Shown: positions 8,703-18,665 of the stretch, one piece after another
How positions within the stretch are numbered: the stretch's first letter is position 1
How the letters are laid out: every line of letters starts with the position of its first letter
The notes under the pieces: model-generated
What the model saw: only the letters and a program-made list of their open reading frames with translations
The model's database searches: none
Told to the model about the DNA's origin: nothing
Origin: Athripsodes cinereus
Lineage: Eukaryota; Arthropoda; Insecta; Trichoptera; Leptoceridae
Direction: 5' to 3'
DNA: 64,000 nucleotides
Assembly (NCBI GenBank): GCA_947579605.1
Contig: OX388317.1
Location: 26,679,384-26,743,383, forward strand
Translations under genes and position numbers: made by a program

Positions 8703-9398
8703 ATGATGGATGTCCTGGAGATTATTAACCTGGTAAAAAATGCGGCCTGCGCATTATCACAACTTTGTACTGATAACAGTAAATTTACCCGCGACCATAT
8801 TTCAAAAATACACCCTATTTCAATTGATTTCATGTCTGCAATGAGCATAGCTACTGCAAAAATATCGAGTCAAGATACAGAAATCAAGCTCCTGAAGGAA
8901 AGAATTGCTGCTCTTGAGAAAGATACACCCTCTAACAATACTATGGACATGTGTAATACTTTGTCTGAACTGAGCGAAAGAAATTTACGATCCAAAAACT
9001 TAATTTTGTTTAATGTACCTGAGACGGATACCGCCATGAAAAATAATGATCAAATATCCGCTGATTTTGATCAGACGACAAAACTAATTGGCGATGCAGT
9101 TGATTTGAGAAGTGTATCGGTGAAGAAAATATTTCGCCTCGGTGCTAGAAAGAATGATAAAATACGACCTCTTAAAGTAACCTTCCAAGATGATGAAGAC
9201 GCAAGAATGGTTTTCATAAATAAGTCCCGCTTACCGAAACATATCAAAGTTAAACACGATCTCACGGATATGCAGAGATCTCATCTCAAAAATCTATGGG
9301 ATGAGGTAGAAACCAGAAGAAAAAATGGGGAAGATGATCTTATAGTAAAATTCATGAACGGTACACCGAAAATTTTTAAAAACAACAAAAAAAACTAA
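8703..9398 (+). CDS. LINE ORF1 protein (coiled coil plus RRM-like)
   Basis: 231 residues. A short coiled coil (SSQDTEIKLLKERIAALEKD, about 54-75) is followed by RNLRSKNLILFNVPETD (about 95), the usual opening of the RRM-like domain of L1/CR1-type ORF1 proteins, and by a basic C-terminal domain ending in Lys/Asn-rich residues. This is an RNA-binding chaperone for the LINE ribonucleoprotein. The last sense codons are AAA AAC directly before TAA, forming an A AAA AAC slippery heptamer. The homologous ORF1 at 14,580 is organised in the same way. Confidence 0.85.
   Translation: MMDVLEIINLVKNAACALSQLCTDNSKFTRDHISKIHPISIDFMSAMSIATAKISSQDTEIKLLKERIAALEKDTPSNNTMDMCNTLSELSERNLRSKNLILFNVPETDTAMKNNDQISADFDQTTKLIGDAVDLRSVSVKKIFRLGARKNDKIRPLKVTFQDDEDARMVFINKSRLPKHIKVKHDLTDMQRSHLKNLWDEVETRRKNGEDDLIVKFMNGTPKIFKNNKKN
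9389..9398 (+). promoter_or_regulatory. Putative -1 ribosomal frameshift site (A AAA AAC TAA)
   Basis: In the ORF1 frame the heptamer at 9,389-9,395 reads A AAA AAC, a canonical X XXY YYZ slippery sequence, followed at once by the ORF1 stop TAA (9,396-9,398). A -1 slip places the ribosome exactly in the ORF2 frame. I see no strong downstream hairpin by eye. Confidence 0.65.
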
Positions 9399-12238
9399 TC
9401 AGTTCTCTCAACATTTATTCTCAGAACATCAGAGGCGCTAAAACCAAAATGTCAGATTTGCGTCAAAATATACCACTATTGGATCATTCTATATTCGCAC
9501 TCACAGAAACTTGGCTCGACTGTACTATTAATAACTCCGAATTGGGATTTATAAGACATACTATATATAGATGTGACCGCAGTTCTCATACTAGTAGCAA
9601 GGAGAGGGGAGGGGGAGTACTGATTGCTATAAACAAAGATATCCCATCCTCGTTAATCAAATTAGATAACAAATGCTTAGAACAGCTGTTTGTCTTGCTG
9701 CAGCTTAATGGCCGTAAAATAATAATTGGAAATGTTTACTTCCCACCGTCATCCAGCCCAGATATGTATAAAATTTACTGTGAAGAGTTAGAACAAATTT
9801 ATTCAAAGTACACTCAAGCTTCGTTTATTTTATGTGGAGATTTCAACCTTCCAGGTGTTTTATGGACACCAGAAAAAAATGACATCCCTCTTGTCGAGAA
9901 TAACAATGAAGGAGCGAGAGAGTTGATAGATACAATGACCTTTTTGGGGCTGTCTCAATATAATTTCATACCTAACACCCAAAACCGCCTTTTAGACCTA
10001 GTTTTTTCTAACTGTAACTCGACAGAGGTTGAACTCGCTGAAGAACCATTGTTGCCCATTGATGTTCATCATCCACCCTTATTCATAAGGATAAATTTAA
10101 AAAATGCTAGTATCACAGATAAGAGAACTTTCTCATACAATTATAACAAGGGAAACTATAGTGGAGCCACTGATTTTCTATTCAGGTGCGACTGGAGCTT
10201 TCTTCAGGATGAAAATGTGGAGTTTTTGGTGGCTGTGTTCTACGGCATTTTATATGATGCAATAAACCAGTTTATACCTTTCCAGGAATACAGAACACAC
10301 GACTATCCAAAGTGGTTTTCTAAAGAACTTATCGACTTAATCCTACAGAAGAAGATTGCCCATAGACACTTCAAGGAAACCAACGATACGAAGTATTATA
10401 ACATATTCTCGGAACTTAGATCCAAGTGTAACAAACTAAAGGCGGCGTGTTATTCTACATTCATACGTGAAGCTGAGAATTCCACATCAGATATGAAGAG
10501 TCTGTGGAAGTTCAAAAATTCGCTGAGTAAGAACTGTGGTGACTACCCTGCTGAAATGTTTTTAAGTGGTGAACGTGTAAATGAACCTCAAAGTATTGTT
10601 AACAAGTTTGCTGATTTTTTCAGTGATGTATACGAGCAAAATGTTCCAGACACTCCTGCTCATTATGATGCGGAGGGCAGATTTGTTAATCTCTCACATG
10701 TTAATATATCTTTGGAAAATCTGGAAAAAAAACTATTACATCTCAAATCTGCGAACTCATCTGGCCCTGATAATGTTCCACCAGTTTTCTTAAAGAAATG
10801 TGCTTCAGCTCTTGCTGTACCTCTAACTGTTTTATTTAATAAGTCCCTTACTTATGGCATTTTTCCATCATCCTGGAAAAGCGGTAACATAGTACCGGTA
10901 CATAAAAAGGGAGACAAAGCAGACATTTCTAATTACAGACCAATTTGTATTCAGTCTACAATAGCTAAGATATTCGAATCACTCGTTTTAGACCTAATAA
11001 TGCCCTCTATAAATATAATTATGGTCCCAGAACAACATGGTTTCCTGCCAGGTAGGTCAACTTTGACCAACTTGGCAATTTACGAAAATTTTATATCCAA
11101 GAGCCTTGCCACAGGATGTCAAGTAGACAGTGTCTACACTGACTTTAGCAAGGCTTTTGATAAAGTACCTCACCCCATCCTTATAGATAAGTTGTCTTCT
11201 TTGGGTATAATGGACCCTTTATTGAAGTGGCTTACGAGCTATTTAGAGGGACGAACGCTTCGGGTAAAAATAAGGGATTCCATTTCCGTCAGTTTCACGG
11301 CAACCAGCGGCCTACCTCAGGGTAGCCACCTTTCTCCAGCCCTGTTCTTGATTTTTATCAATGATCTCCCTTCCAGGTTTGACGACGTTAGTTGTCTTCT
11401 CTTTGCCGATGACCTGAAAATTTTTAAGCGGATAGGCGGGGAGGGGGACTGTTTGATACTTCAGGAGAACATTGATAGGTTAAATGCCTGGTGTCAGGAT
11501 AATCAACTTCTGTTAAACGCCTCTAAGTGCCAATTCATTCGTTTCTCAAGAAAGAAAAATATAGTTAAATTCGATTATCACATGGGGAGTAATCTATTAG
11601 AATTGGTTAATGAGATACGAGACCTAGGTATTATTTTTGACAACAAACTTTCTTTCTCCAACCATATAACCGAGATTACTGGAAGGGCCCTAAAATCTTT
11701 AGGATTTGTACTTCGCACAGTGTGTGATTTCCACAATATCCACACAATTTCTTTATTATACAAGTCGCTGGTGCGTAGCAAACTAGAGTTTAATTCCCCA
11801 ATTTGGTCGCCTAGCTATGGTGTGCATATCAAGAATGTAGAGCGCGTTCAGCATAAATTCCTCAGGTTTATAAACTTCAAATTGCGTATCCCAAAGGAAG
11901 AACTGAATTACCACCAGCTTCAATCCATTCTTAACATGGAAGATTTGTCTGGTAGAAGGATTATGAATGATTTGATGTTTTTATTTAAAATTTTGAATGA
12001 TGGTTTTGACAACCCTAACCTACTACAACTAATTAACTTTCGTGTTCCTGGGCGCACTACAAGAAGTCACGAACCTTTTTACTATGAAAATTGTTCCACA
12101 AACTATATAAACCACACAATATTTCCACGATTGCATCGCTTAGGAAATGAATATTTATCAAATGTAGATTTATTTAATATCAGTCTCCCGGTTTTTCAAT
12201 GTTTTCTAAAAACTACATTCCCTCCTCCAAACTTATAA
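9395..12238 (+). CDS. LINE ORF2: endonuclease and reverse transcriptase
   Basis: The open frame extends upstream of the first ATG (9,449) to the ORF1 stop and includes the conserved endonuclease opening (YSQNIRG). This supports entry by a -1 shift. APE-type endonuclease motifs are ALTETWLD, LCGDFNLPG and HHPPLF. Reverse transcriptase motifs are YTDFSKAFDKVPH, GLPQGSHLSPALF and LLFADDLKIF (FADD box). The C-terminal HxLGN-type region (PRLHRLGNEY) is typical of this CR1/jockey-like group. About 948 codons, no internal stop or frameshift, so the copy looks potentially competent. Confidence 0.9.
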   Translation, partial: LISSLNIYSQNIRGAKTKMSDLRQNIPLLDHSIFALTETWLDCTINNSELGFIRHTIYRCDRSSHTSSKERGGGVLIAINKDIPSSLIKLDNKCLEQLFVLLQLNGRKIIIGNVYFPPSSSPDMYKIYCEELEQIYSKYTQASFILCGDFNLPGVLWTPEKNDIPLVENNNEGARELIDTMTFLGLSQYNFIPNTQNRLLDLVFSNCNSTEVELAEEPLLPIDVHHPPLFIRINLKNASITDKRTFSYNYNKGNYSGATDFLFRCDWSFLQDENVEFLVAVFYGILYDAINQFIPFQEYRTHDYPKWFSKELIDLILQKKIAHRHFKETNDTKYYNIFSELRSKCNKLKAACYSTFIREAENSTSDMKSLWKFKNSLSKNCGDYPAEMFLSGERVNEPQSIVNKFADFFSDVYEQNVPDTPAHYDAEGRFVNLSHVNISLENLEKKLLHLKSANSSGPDNVPPVFLKKCASALAVPLTVLFNKSLTYGIFPSSWKSGNIVPVHKKGDKADISNYRPICIQSTIAKIFESLVLDLIMPSINIIMVPEQHGFLPGRSTLTNLAIYENFISKSLATGCQVDSVYTDFSKAFDKVPHPILIDKLSSLGIMDPLLKWLTSYLEGRTLRVKIRDSISVSFTATSGLPQGSHLSPALFLIFINDLPSRFDDVSCLLFADDLKIFKRIGGEGDCLILQENIDRLNAWCQDNQLLLNASKCQFIRFSRKKNIVKFDYHMGSNLLELVNEIRDLGIIFDNKLSFSNHITEITGRALKSLGFVLRTVCDFHNIHTISLLYKSLVRSKLEFNSPIWSPSYGVHIKNVERVQHKFLRFINFKLRIPKEELNYHQLQSILNMEDLSGRRIMNDLMFLFKILNDGFDNPNLLQLINFRVPGRTTRSHEPFYYENCSTNYINHTIFPRLHRLGNEYLSNVDLFNISLPVFQCFLKTTFPPPNL

Positions 12239-13151
12239 CTATGATATTTGTGAATATGTATGCTTGCATGTGTGTGTACCTATATGTATGTGTATGAGTG
12301 TTTTTTTTGGAAGCTATTTGTTTGCTTTATATTGATTCTAAGGATTTACCATTTTATATTTTGGAGATAATATCGAGGGAGATTAGAGTGTATTTGGTGG
12401 GAATGGTAAGTGTGTTTTGTACTCTTGCCGATTGATATTATGTTTTTGTTTTACTCATGACTTTTTTTCAAATGTAGGTATGTATGTGTGTATGTAATTT
12501 TTACTTACTGTTCGATATTTTTTTTTCTCATATAAAATTGTGAATGTACATTGTACTCAAGCAATGAAAACATGAGGTGGGTACCTATTTAAGCAATTGA
12601 ATTTGGTGTTACTCGAATGATGATGGTTGTCAAACCATGCCATATTTGGTGATCCACTACTGAGGTGCGCTTGTACTTATCTATAGATACATAGTTGTAT
12701 TGCTGGGTATTGTGTACTTACGCTGCTTATGCTGAAAATTATAATTGTTACATTAATTTTAGTGTACGAGGCCTGAACAGGGTCATCTATCTACAGCTAT
12801 ATATATGCATTACTGAGTACCTACCTACTGTACTTGTCTATTTAATTATTGTACCTTCTTTTATCAACTACTTTTATATACTTTTTCTAAATAATATTTT
12901 TGCACCTGCTGTTTACTGCTACTAAATAATATATATACCTTTCCATTTTATGAATATATGTATGTATATTTTTTCTGTCTTTTAAACTTGTGTTTATATT
13001 CTTTTTATCTGATTGTTTATACCAGTACTTACCTATTAGAAATTGATTGGTAGTACATAATTATGTTATTTCTTTTTCTTTTTGTATACCTATTGTTTTT
13101 CTCTTTATGCATCATTTCTCTTGACTGTTCCTTTTTATTTGTATTATTTGT

Positions 13152-13196
13152 AAAGGCTGATACAGCCGTTTATTATGTAAATAAATAAATAAATAA
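13152..13196 (+). other. LINE 3' terminal stem-loop and TAAA tail
   Basis: The 5-bp stem GGCTG/CAGCC (13,155-13,159 with 13,163-13,167) with loop ATA sits about 13 bases before the (TAAA)n tail. The second LINE has the same stem with loop GTT. It is a likely recognition element for the reverse transcriptase. Confidence 0.7.
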
Positions 13197-13321
13197 AAAT
13201 AAAATTATTTGCACTTTGAATACACTGATTTTTTAACAGTTTTTAGGTTCACTTCTCGTTAAAACTTAAAAGTTAAAGAGCTTTACCGATTTTGAGGTTC
13301 CACACTCGAGAAAGTTCCGAA

Positions 13322-13332
13322 CGACTGCGCCA
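13322..13332 (-). promoter_or_regulatory. Primer binding site of the LTR element
   Basis: The minus strand reads TGGCGCAGTCG right after the 5' LTR, overlapping its last base. This is complementary to the 3' end of an insect tRNA-Ser, the primer used by several errantiviruses. Confidence 0.75.
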
Positions 13333-13601
13333 AATAAGTACTCGTATCCGGGTACAATTAAATAAAAAAGATTTATTTGAATTAAAACAAGTACAATAAA
13401 CGAATAATCACAAATTAGGTATTACAGGTGCGACAAATACAATCCAACTGACCCTGTCTGAGGGCACGTTATCTATTATATAGTAAATACTATGGGAATG
13501 GAATGTACAAATGTTATTGTTAGAGTCATGACTGGAGATAAAGAGGTGTCATGTTACCTAAGTGGATACCAAAGGTATGCGTGTGTACACAGTACATAAC
13601 T
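13332..13601 (-). repeat. 5' LTR of the errantivirus-like element
   Basis: 270 bp, identical by eye to the 3' LTR. On the minus strand it holds the promoter: TATA-like TACTATATAATA and initiator TCAGTT (13,446-13,451). The right flank GTAG (13,602-13,605) repeats the left flank of the other LTR. Confidence 0.93.
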
Positions 13602-13605
13602 GTAG

Positions 13606-14440
13606 TGCAGTTCCCTGTGACGTAATACAATAATATGGATGTGTGTGTATACCTAACCCTCCTTTACACGAGACTTGTCTCTATAAGGAGGATGTTTAGA
13701 TTTAAGTTTTATCAAATATTATATATTTTTACATTTCTGACGCATGACGTTTGTTTTGATACTCTGTGTTGTGTTTTTGTTTTTTTAATGTTTTGAATGA
13801 TTTAAATAATTTGGATTGGTGTTTTAATATATCATTTTGTTGGAAATTTTCCAGTGCATAAACTGATCTCATTATAGTTTGGATACATATAGTGCTGTGA
13901 AAATTATTTACGAAAGACTGTGAAGGAGGTGAAAGTTTTACCACAAAATTTTTGTAAAGTGAACGCTTCTTCCAGCGAACCTCGATGTAACATGAGTTTG
14001 GTGTCATTGTGTAGAGGAATTAAAGCCGCGTAAATAACCTCGCGAGGACCCTATCTTAAATTCAGCAGTTCTTGAGAAAATTGGTTTTTCCTCATATGAA
14101 AATTTCCAAAAATTTTCCGAAAAATAAGTGTTATATATCATTCGAACCGCCATCAAAAGCTGTGCATAACCTTTTTATTATTTTGTCCATAACTTTGGTA
14201 TTTAATGAGATATACCAGGTTTATTTTGAAAAAGTACATTTTTATAAAGTGCCACTTTTTGGTAGGTACTTAGGAAAAAACAATTATTACCATTAAACAG
14301 TAAATAAAATTCTGCATAATAAAGTTCGCGGTTGTACTTTTCTATCTTATGAAGTTTTAGTGATAAGTGAATAAATAACAATTTATCCATACTAAAAGTA
14401 AAAATCTCATTGTTCTACCGCCTAAGCGCAAGATTAATAT
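13606..14440. other. Gene-free stretch between the LTR element and the second LINE
   Basis: Only short ORFs (up to 92 codons) that resemble nothing I know. The last part before 14,580 is probably the 5' UTR of the second LINE, but I could not place its 5' end. Confidence 0.5.
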
Positions 14441-14579
14441 TGGGTTTCGTGTGTCCTCCACCGTTTAGCACTGTGAATTATTATTCACTTTGAACTACAT
14501 CTGGAACTTGTTTTTTGAAGTAGAAGTGATCAATATTACTACAACAGTTAATAATAGATAATCAACCTTTTGCTGAGAG

Positions 14580-15329
14580 ATGGCATCCACTAGTAAATCT
14601 GATTTACCTACCAAGATGAACTCAAGGAACTATTTCGCTTCTTCAAGTGACTCTATCAAGAAACTAACCAATCTCGTGATGGATCCTAACAGTAAATTCA
14701 ACAAGGATCAAATAGCTAAAATAATTTCTATAGCAAATGAATTGATGACAAATAATGGGCACGCTACTGCATACATGGCTCATATAGAGGGTGAAAATAA
14801 ATGCATGAAGGATATGTTGGCGACAAGAAGTGAAAACCAATCACCAAAAAATGTAGCGTCTTTGATATCCGAGACTATCGATGAAATGGAAGAGCGAAGA
14901 TTGTGTGAGAAGAATGTGATTATATTCAATATTCCTGAGAGTGACTCCGCTCTATCATTTAATGGGATGCAAGAGGATACTGGCGCTGTCGCTGATATAT
15001 TGAAGGGGATAGATGAGTCCAATAACTTCAAAGTGACGAAGGTATATCGTCTGGGCACAAAGAAATCGGAAAGGGTGAGACCAATCAAGGTTGAGTTCTC
15101 CGATAGAGAACAGGCTAGACAGGTCGTTTTTAATAGTAGAAAATTATTAACTAGAGGAGTTAAGATTAAACACGACCTCACTCAGCGACAAAGAGAAGAG
15201 CTTGCGCAACTATGGAAAGAGGTGGATTCCAGGAAGAGCAACGGAGAGATCAACTTGACGGTCCGGTGGGTTAACTCTAAGCCCAAGATAGTGACTACGC
15301 ATAACAGATTTCATGATGCAAAAAACTAA
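14580..15329 (+). CDS. LINE ORF1 protein
   Basis: 249 residues, homologous along its length to the ORF1 at 8,703. EERRLCEKNVIIFNIPESD (about 102-120) opens the RRM-like domain, and VYRLGTKKSERVRPIKVEF and IKHDLTQRQREELAQLW follow at the conserved spacing. The protein ends ...DAKN with codons AAA AAC before TAA, giving the same slippery heptamer as in the other LINE. The start ATG follows a purine-rich GAGAG and is the only early ATG. Confidence 0.85.
   Translation: MASTSKSDLPTKMNSRNYFASSSDSIKKLTNLVMDPNSKFNKDQIAKIISIANELMTNNGHATAYMAHIEGENKCMKDMLATRSENQSPKNVASLISETIDEMEERRLCEKNVIIFNIPESDSALSFNGMQEDTGAVADILKGIDESNNFKVTKVYRLGTKKSERVRPIKVEFSDREQARQVVFNSRKLLTRGVKIKHDLTQRQREELAQLWKEVDSRKSNGEINLTVRWVNSKPKIVTTHNRFHDAKN
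15320..15329 (+). promoter_or_regulatory. Putative -1 ribosomal frameshift site (A AAA AAC TAA)
   Basis: The heptamer at 15,320-15,326 reads A AAA AAC in the ORF1 frame and is followed directly by TAA. The -1 frame then runs open into the endonuclease. In this element there is no ATG in the ORF2 frame until about 200 codons in, so re-initiation at an ATG would lose the endonuclease catalytic core. Confidence 0.7.
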
Positions 15330-18247
15330 CTTCTTCATTACAGTGCTATTATCAAAATATTAGAGGTGTAAGGACAAAATTAACTGAATTTAAAACTAAT
15401 TTGTATACTTTGTCTCATAAGATTTTCCTACTGTCTGAAACTTGGTTAGACAAGAATATTAACACATCTGAGCTCGGGTTTGTAAATCATGTTGTATATA
15501 GACAGGATAGGAATGAGAAAACTAGCAATAAGGTGAGGGGTGGTGGTGTGCTTGTCGCTGTGAATAGTCAATTAAAATCAAGAAAAATAAATATTAACAA
15601 TAATATACTGGAGCAAATATTTGTCCAGGTGGGCCCCCCTTCTACCGGTGTTATTTTTGGATGCGTATATATACCTCCTGATGCCGATACTGAGAAATAT
15701 AAGCAGCATGCTAGGGACGTAGAACTGCTCCGTAATAGATATCCTAAATCCAAAATTGTTATAGTGGGAGACTATAATTTACCTAGTATCAGGTGGTCAG
15801 TAGGCGAGGGTGATGGTGGTGAGAGATTCTTTGAGGTTGGATATGATACTGAGAGCCGTAATGCAAATGACGTTACTGTCTGTTTGAATGAGTGTCCTAA
15901 ATCTAGAGAAATATTAGACATGATGCATTTTTTGGGTCTGATTCAGATGAATAATGTTTTAAATATCAATCAAAGAGTATTGGACTTGGTTTTGATTAGT
16001 TGTATTAAGGTGGAGGTTGCACTGTCAGACGAGATGCTGTTACCAGCGGATAAACATCACCCCCCATTAAATATAGATGTCATTCCTAATGTTCATTTAA
16101 AAAAATCCACCCGTGTTACCAAATCATTTAATTTTCATAAGGCTGACTATGACTCAATTAATCAATTTTTACATGCATCTCACTGGTCTTTTCTATTTGA
16201 TAATGTGGGCTTGGATCGTAAGTTGGATATTTTTTATGAGTATATAAATACAGCCATAGAATTATTTGTTCCTTCCGTAGCTTTTAAAACTAATAATTTT
16301 CCCGTGTGGTTCAATAATGAGTTGAAAACTAAGATTTTCGAGAAAAAAATTTGTCACGCTCAGTACAAGAAAACGAGATGTATTGAAGATTACCAAAAAT
16401 TTTCCGAGCTTAGAAGTGCATGTAAATATGTATCAAGGTGTTGCTATCAGGAATATATTGCTAAGATTGAGGGTGAGGTCAGTGATGATGCTAAGGCCTT
16501 TTGGAGGTTTACTAAGTCTCAAAGAAAGGAGGATGATCGTATTCCGGATACATTGGTATATAATGGAATGTGTAGTACTGATGATTCGAAAACGGTAAAT
16601 TTTTTTGAACAATTTTTTAAAAGTGTTTATGTGACGGATGATGAAACAACTCTTGGTCCTGATGTACCACTGTCGGAATCGGTTAATGTAAATGACTGCG
16701 TAATAGAATATTCTTTGGTGAGAGATGGACTGGAGAAGCTTAGTATTAAAAAGCCTACAGGACCAGACGGAATACCAAATGTGTTTTTGAGACAGTGCTC
16801 TTCTTCTATATCGTATCCACTGTTTGTCTTATTTAGAGAATCCCTAAGTATGGGCTACTTTCCAGAACGGTGGAAAGAAAGCTATATTGTTCCCGTATTT
16901 AAGAAGGGAGACAAATCTAATGTCAAAAATTATAGGCCTATTAGTATTCTGTCAGCAATACCCAAATTTTTTGAATGTGTTGTTTTAAATTGCATCGCTC
17001 CTCAACTTGAAAAATTGATTGATCAAGCTCAGCATGGTTTTGTCAGAGGGAGGTCGACTTTAACAAATTTAATGATATATGAAGATCACCTCATGAAGGC
17101 CTTTGCTGAAAAGTCTCAGATAGACTCGGTATACACTGATTTCAGCAAGGCCTTTGACCGCGTCCCACATAATATTTTGCTGAGTAAGTTGAGGGGACTG
17201 GGTGTGGGAGGCAGTTTGCTTGGGTGGGTTTCCAGTTACTTGTGTGAGAGAAGACTTGTGGTTTGTAAGGATGGGGTGAGGGGCAATGGTTTCATCGCTA
17301 CAAGTGGGGTCCCACAGGGCAGTCATTTGGGCCCACTTCTGTTCCTTCTCTTTATAAATGATATTGTTTCAGTGTTTGATGACGTTAACTATCTTCTATT
17401 TGCGGACGATCTCAAAATTTATAAACAGGTTAACAATGAAGGTGATTGTCAGATTTTGCAGAGCAATTTGGATGGGTTGAGGTCTTGGTGTGAGCGTAAT
17501 AGGCTTTTTTTGAATATTGATAAGTGTCAGGTCATAACATTTACTAAAAGAAAGAATCCGTTTATGTTTGAGTACAGGTTGGGAGATGATGTTTTGGAAC
17601 GCGTTCATGCTATAAGGGACTTAGGAGTAGTCTTTGACCATCGTTTAACTTTTGTTCCACATATTGAGGATATTACTTGCAAGGGCATGAAAATGTTGGG
17701 ATTCGTGTTGAGGGTGGCCAGAGAATTCGTCAGTATACCAGCGATCAAGGCTATGTTTGTGTCCTTAGTCAGAAGCTTGGTAGAATATAACTCTCCTATA
17801 TGGTCTCCTCACTACGCAGTCCACTCTAACAATATTGAAAGGATTCAGCATAAGTTTTTGAGGTATGTCAACTATATGATGCGCATTCCTATTGAGGAGA
17901 TTGATTACTCTTACTTGTTGTCCCTTTTAAATTTAAACACATTGTCTGATAGACGAATAATCTCTGATCTGATTGTGCTATTCAAGATTGTAAGAGGGGA
18001 ATTAGATTGCCTTGACCTTAACAGTTTAATATCATATCATATTCCAACAAGAGCCACTCGTCAGGTTGTGACTTTTCATAGTGACGTAGTTGATACTAAC
18101 TATTTATATAACTCGCCCCTTTATAGGATGCATAGGTTGGGGAATATGTATGGTCATTTGGCGGATGTTTTTGCGGATTCCTTATCCGAATACAAATGGA
18201 AATTAACAGAAAATTTTAAATCTGCGAGTTTGATGGATTGTGTTTAG
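15326..18247 (+). CDS. LINE ORF2: endonuclease and reverse transcriptase
   Basis: About 973 codons open from the ORF1 stop. Endonuclease motifs: CYYQNIRGVRTK at the start, LLSETWLD, IVGDYNLPS and KHHPPLN. Reverse transcriptase motifs: YTDFSKAFDRVPH, GVPQGSHLGPLLF and LLFADDLKIY. The C-terminal region ends with MHRLGNMYG. No ATG is found near the start; a TTG at 15,401 is not a credible initiator. No stops or frameshifts interrupt it. Confidence 0.9.
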   Translation, partial: LTSSLQCYYQNIRGVRTKLTEFKTNLYTLSHKIFLLSETWLDKNINTSELGFVNHVVYRQDRNEKTSNKVRGGGVLVAVNSQLKSRKININNNILEQIFVQVGPPSTGVIFGCVYIPPDADTEKYKQHARDVELLRNRYPKSKIVIVGDYNLPSIRWSVGEGDGGERFFEVGYDTESRNANDVTVCLNECPKSREILDMMHFLGLIQMNNVLNINQRVLDLVLISCIKVEVALSDEMLLPADKHHPPLNIDVIPNVHLKKSTRVTKSFNFHKADYDSINQFLHASHWSFLFDNVGLDRKLDIFYEYINTAIELFVPSVAFKTNNFPVWFNNELKTKIFEKKICHAQYKKTRCIEDYQKFSELRSACKYVSRCCYQEYIAKIEGEVSDDAKAFWRFTKSQRKEDDRIPDTLVYNGMCSTDDSKTVNFFEQFFKSVYVTDDETTLGPDVPLSESVNVNDCVIEYSLVRDGLEKLSIKKPTGPDGIPNVFLRQCSSSISYPLFVLFRESLSMGYFPERWKESYIVPVFKKGDKSNVKNYRPISILSAIPKFFECVVLNCIAPQLEKLIDQAQHGFVRGRSTLTNLMIYEDHLMKAFAEKSQIDSVYTDFSKAFDRVPHNILLSKLRGLGVGGSLLGWVSSYLCERRLVVCKDGVRGNGFIATSGVPQGSHLGPLLFLLFINDIVSVFDDVNYLLFADDLKIYKQVNNEGDCQILQSNLDGLRSWCERNRLFLNIDKCQVITFTKRKNPFMFEYRLGDDVLERVHAIRDLGVVFDHRLTFVPHIEDITCKGMKMLGFVLRVAREFVSIPAIKAMFVSLVRSLVEYNSPIWSPHYAVHSNNIERIQHKFLRYVNYMMRIPIEEIDYSYLLSLLNLNTLSDRRIISDLIVLFKIVRGELDCLDLNSLISYHIPTRATRQVVTFHSDVVDTNYLYNSPLYRMHRLGNMYGHLADVFADSLSEYKWKLTENFKSASLMDCV

Positions 18248-18419
18248 TTGCTGGGTTTTGATGTGTTGTTTTTGCGACGAGATTGTATCTATTGGTGTAT
18301 TCGGTTTGAGCGAGAGTGGAACAACCCGAAACTATGTATTGTATTGTTACCGACTTGGCCAGGCATTCCCTACATGAATAATTAATTGTATTTTGATTTT
18401 TTATGATATATATTAGGAA

Positions 18420-18525
18420 GTTTATAATCATTATTATTTTTAAGAGATTTATAATCATTATTATTTTTAAGAGATTTATAATCATTATTATTTTTAAGAG
18501 ATTTATAATCATTATTTGAAATTAT
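18420..18525 (+). repeat. 27-bp tandem repeat in LINE 3' UTR
   Basis: About four copies of a 27-bp unit beginning ATAATCATTATTATTTTTAA and ending GAGATTT, located between the ORF2 stop and the 3' stem-loop. The first LINE lacks it. Confidence 0.85.
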
Positions 18526-18595
18526 TTGCTAGTACTACATTACAGCTACATTGTTTTTATCACTTGACTGTTTTCTTTTGTTATATTATGTTTGT

Positions 18596-18622
18596 AAAGG
18601 CTGGTTCAGCCGTTTATTATTA

Positions 18623-18665
<43 letters not shown>

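Larger units (their letters stand above)
8455..13196 (+). mobile_element. Full-length CR1/jockey-group LINE inserted in the LTR element leader
   Basis: Contains ORF1 (8,703-9,398), ORF2 (to 12,238), a T-rich 3' UTR and a (TAAA)n tail. The tail is preceded by the stem-loop AAAGGCTGATACAGCCGTTT (13,152-13,171). AATAAAATTAT occurs just before the proposed 5' end (8,444-8,454) and at the tail (13,197-13,207), a candidate target duplication that partly overlaps the A-rich tail. The 5' boundary is therefore approximate. It splits the leader of the gypsy element and must be younger than it. Confidence 0.82.
823..13601 (-). mobile_element. Errantivirus-like Ty3/gypsy LTR element, minus strand
   Basis: The element is bounded by two 270-bp LTRs (823-1092 and 13,332-13,601) that I read as identical, flanked by the 4-bp duplication GTAG (819-822 and 13,602-13,605). 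In the minus direction the order is LTR, PBS, leader, gag, protease, pol, env, PPT, LTR. Without the LINE inserted in its leader (about 8,455-13,196) the element is roughly 8 kb. The LTR starts AGTTA, as errantivirus LTRs usually do, and env is a class-I-like fusion glycoprotein of the errantivirus/baculovirus F type. Identical LTRs indicate a recent insertion, and the LINE is younger still. Confidence 0.93.

Noticed and set aside
9449..9451. ATG at 9,449 as the ORF2 start
   Set aside because: It would remove the conserved N-terminal strand of the endonuclease; the frame is open back to the ORF1 stop.
15401..15403. TTG at 15,401 as the start of the LINE ORF2
   Set aside because: The frame is open upstream with conserved endonuclease residues, and TTG is not a credible start in an insect.
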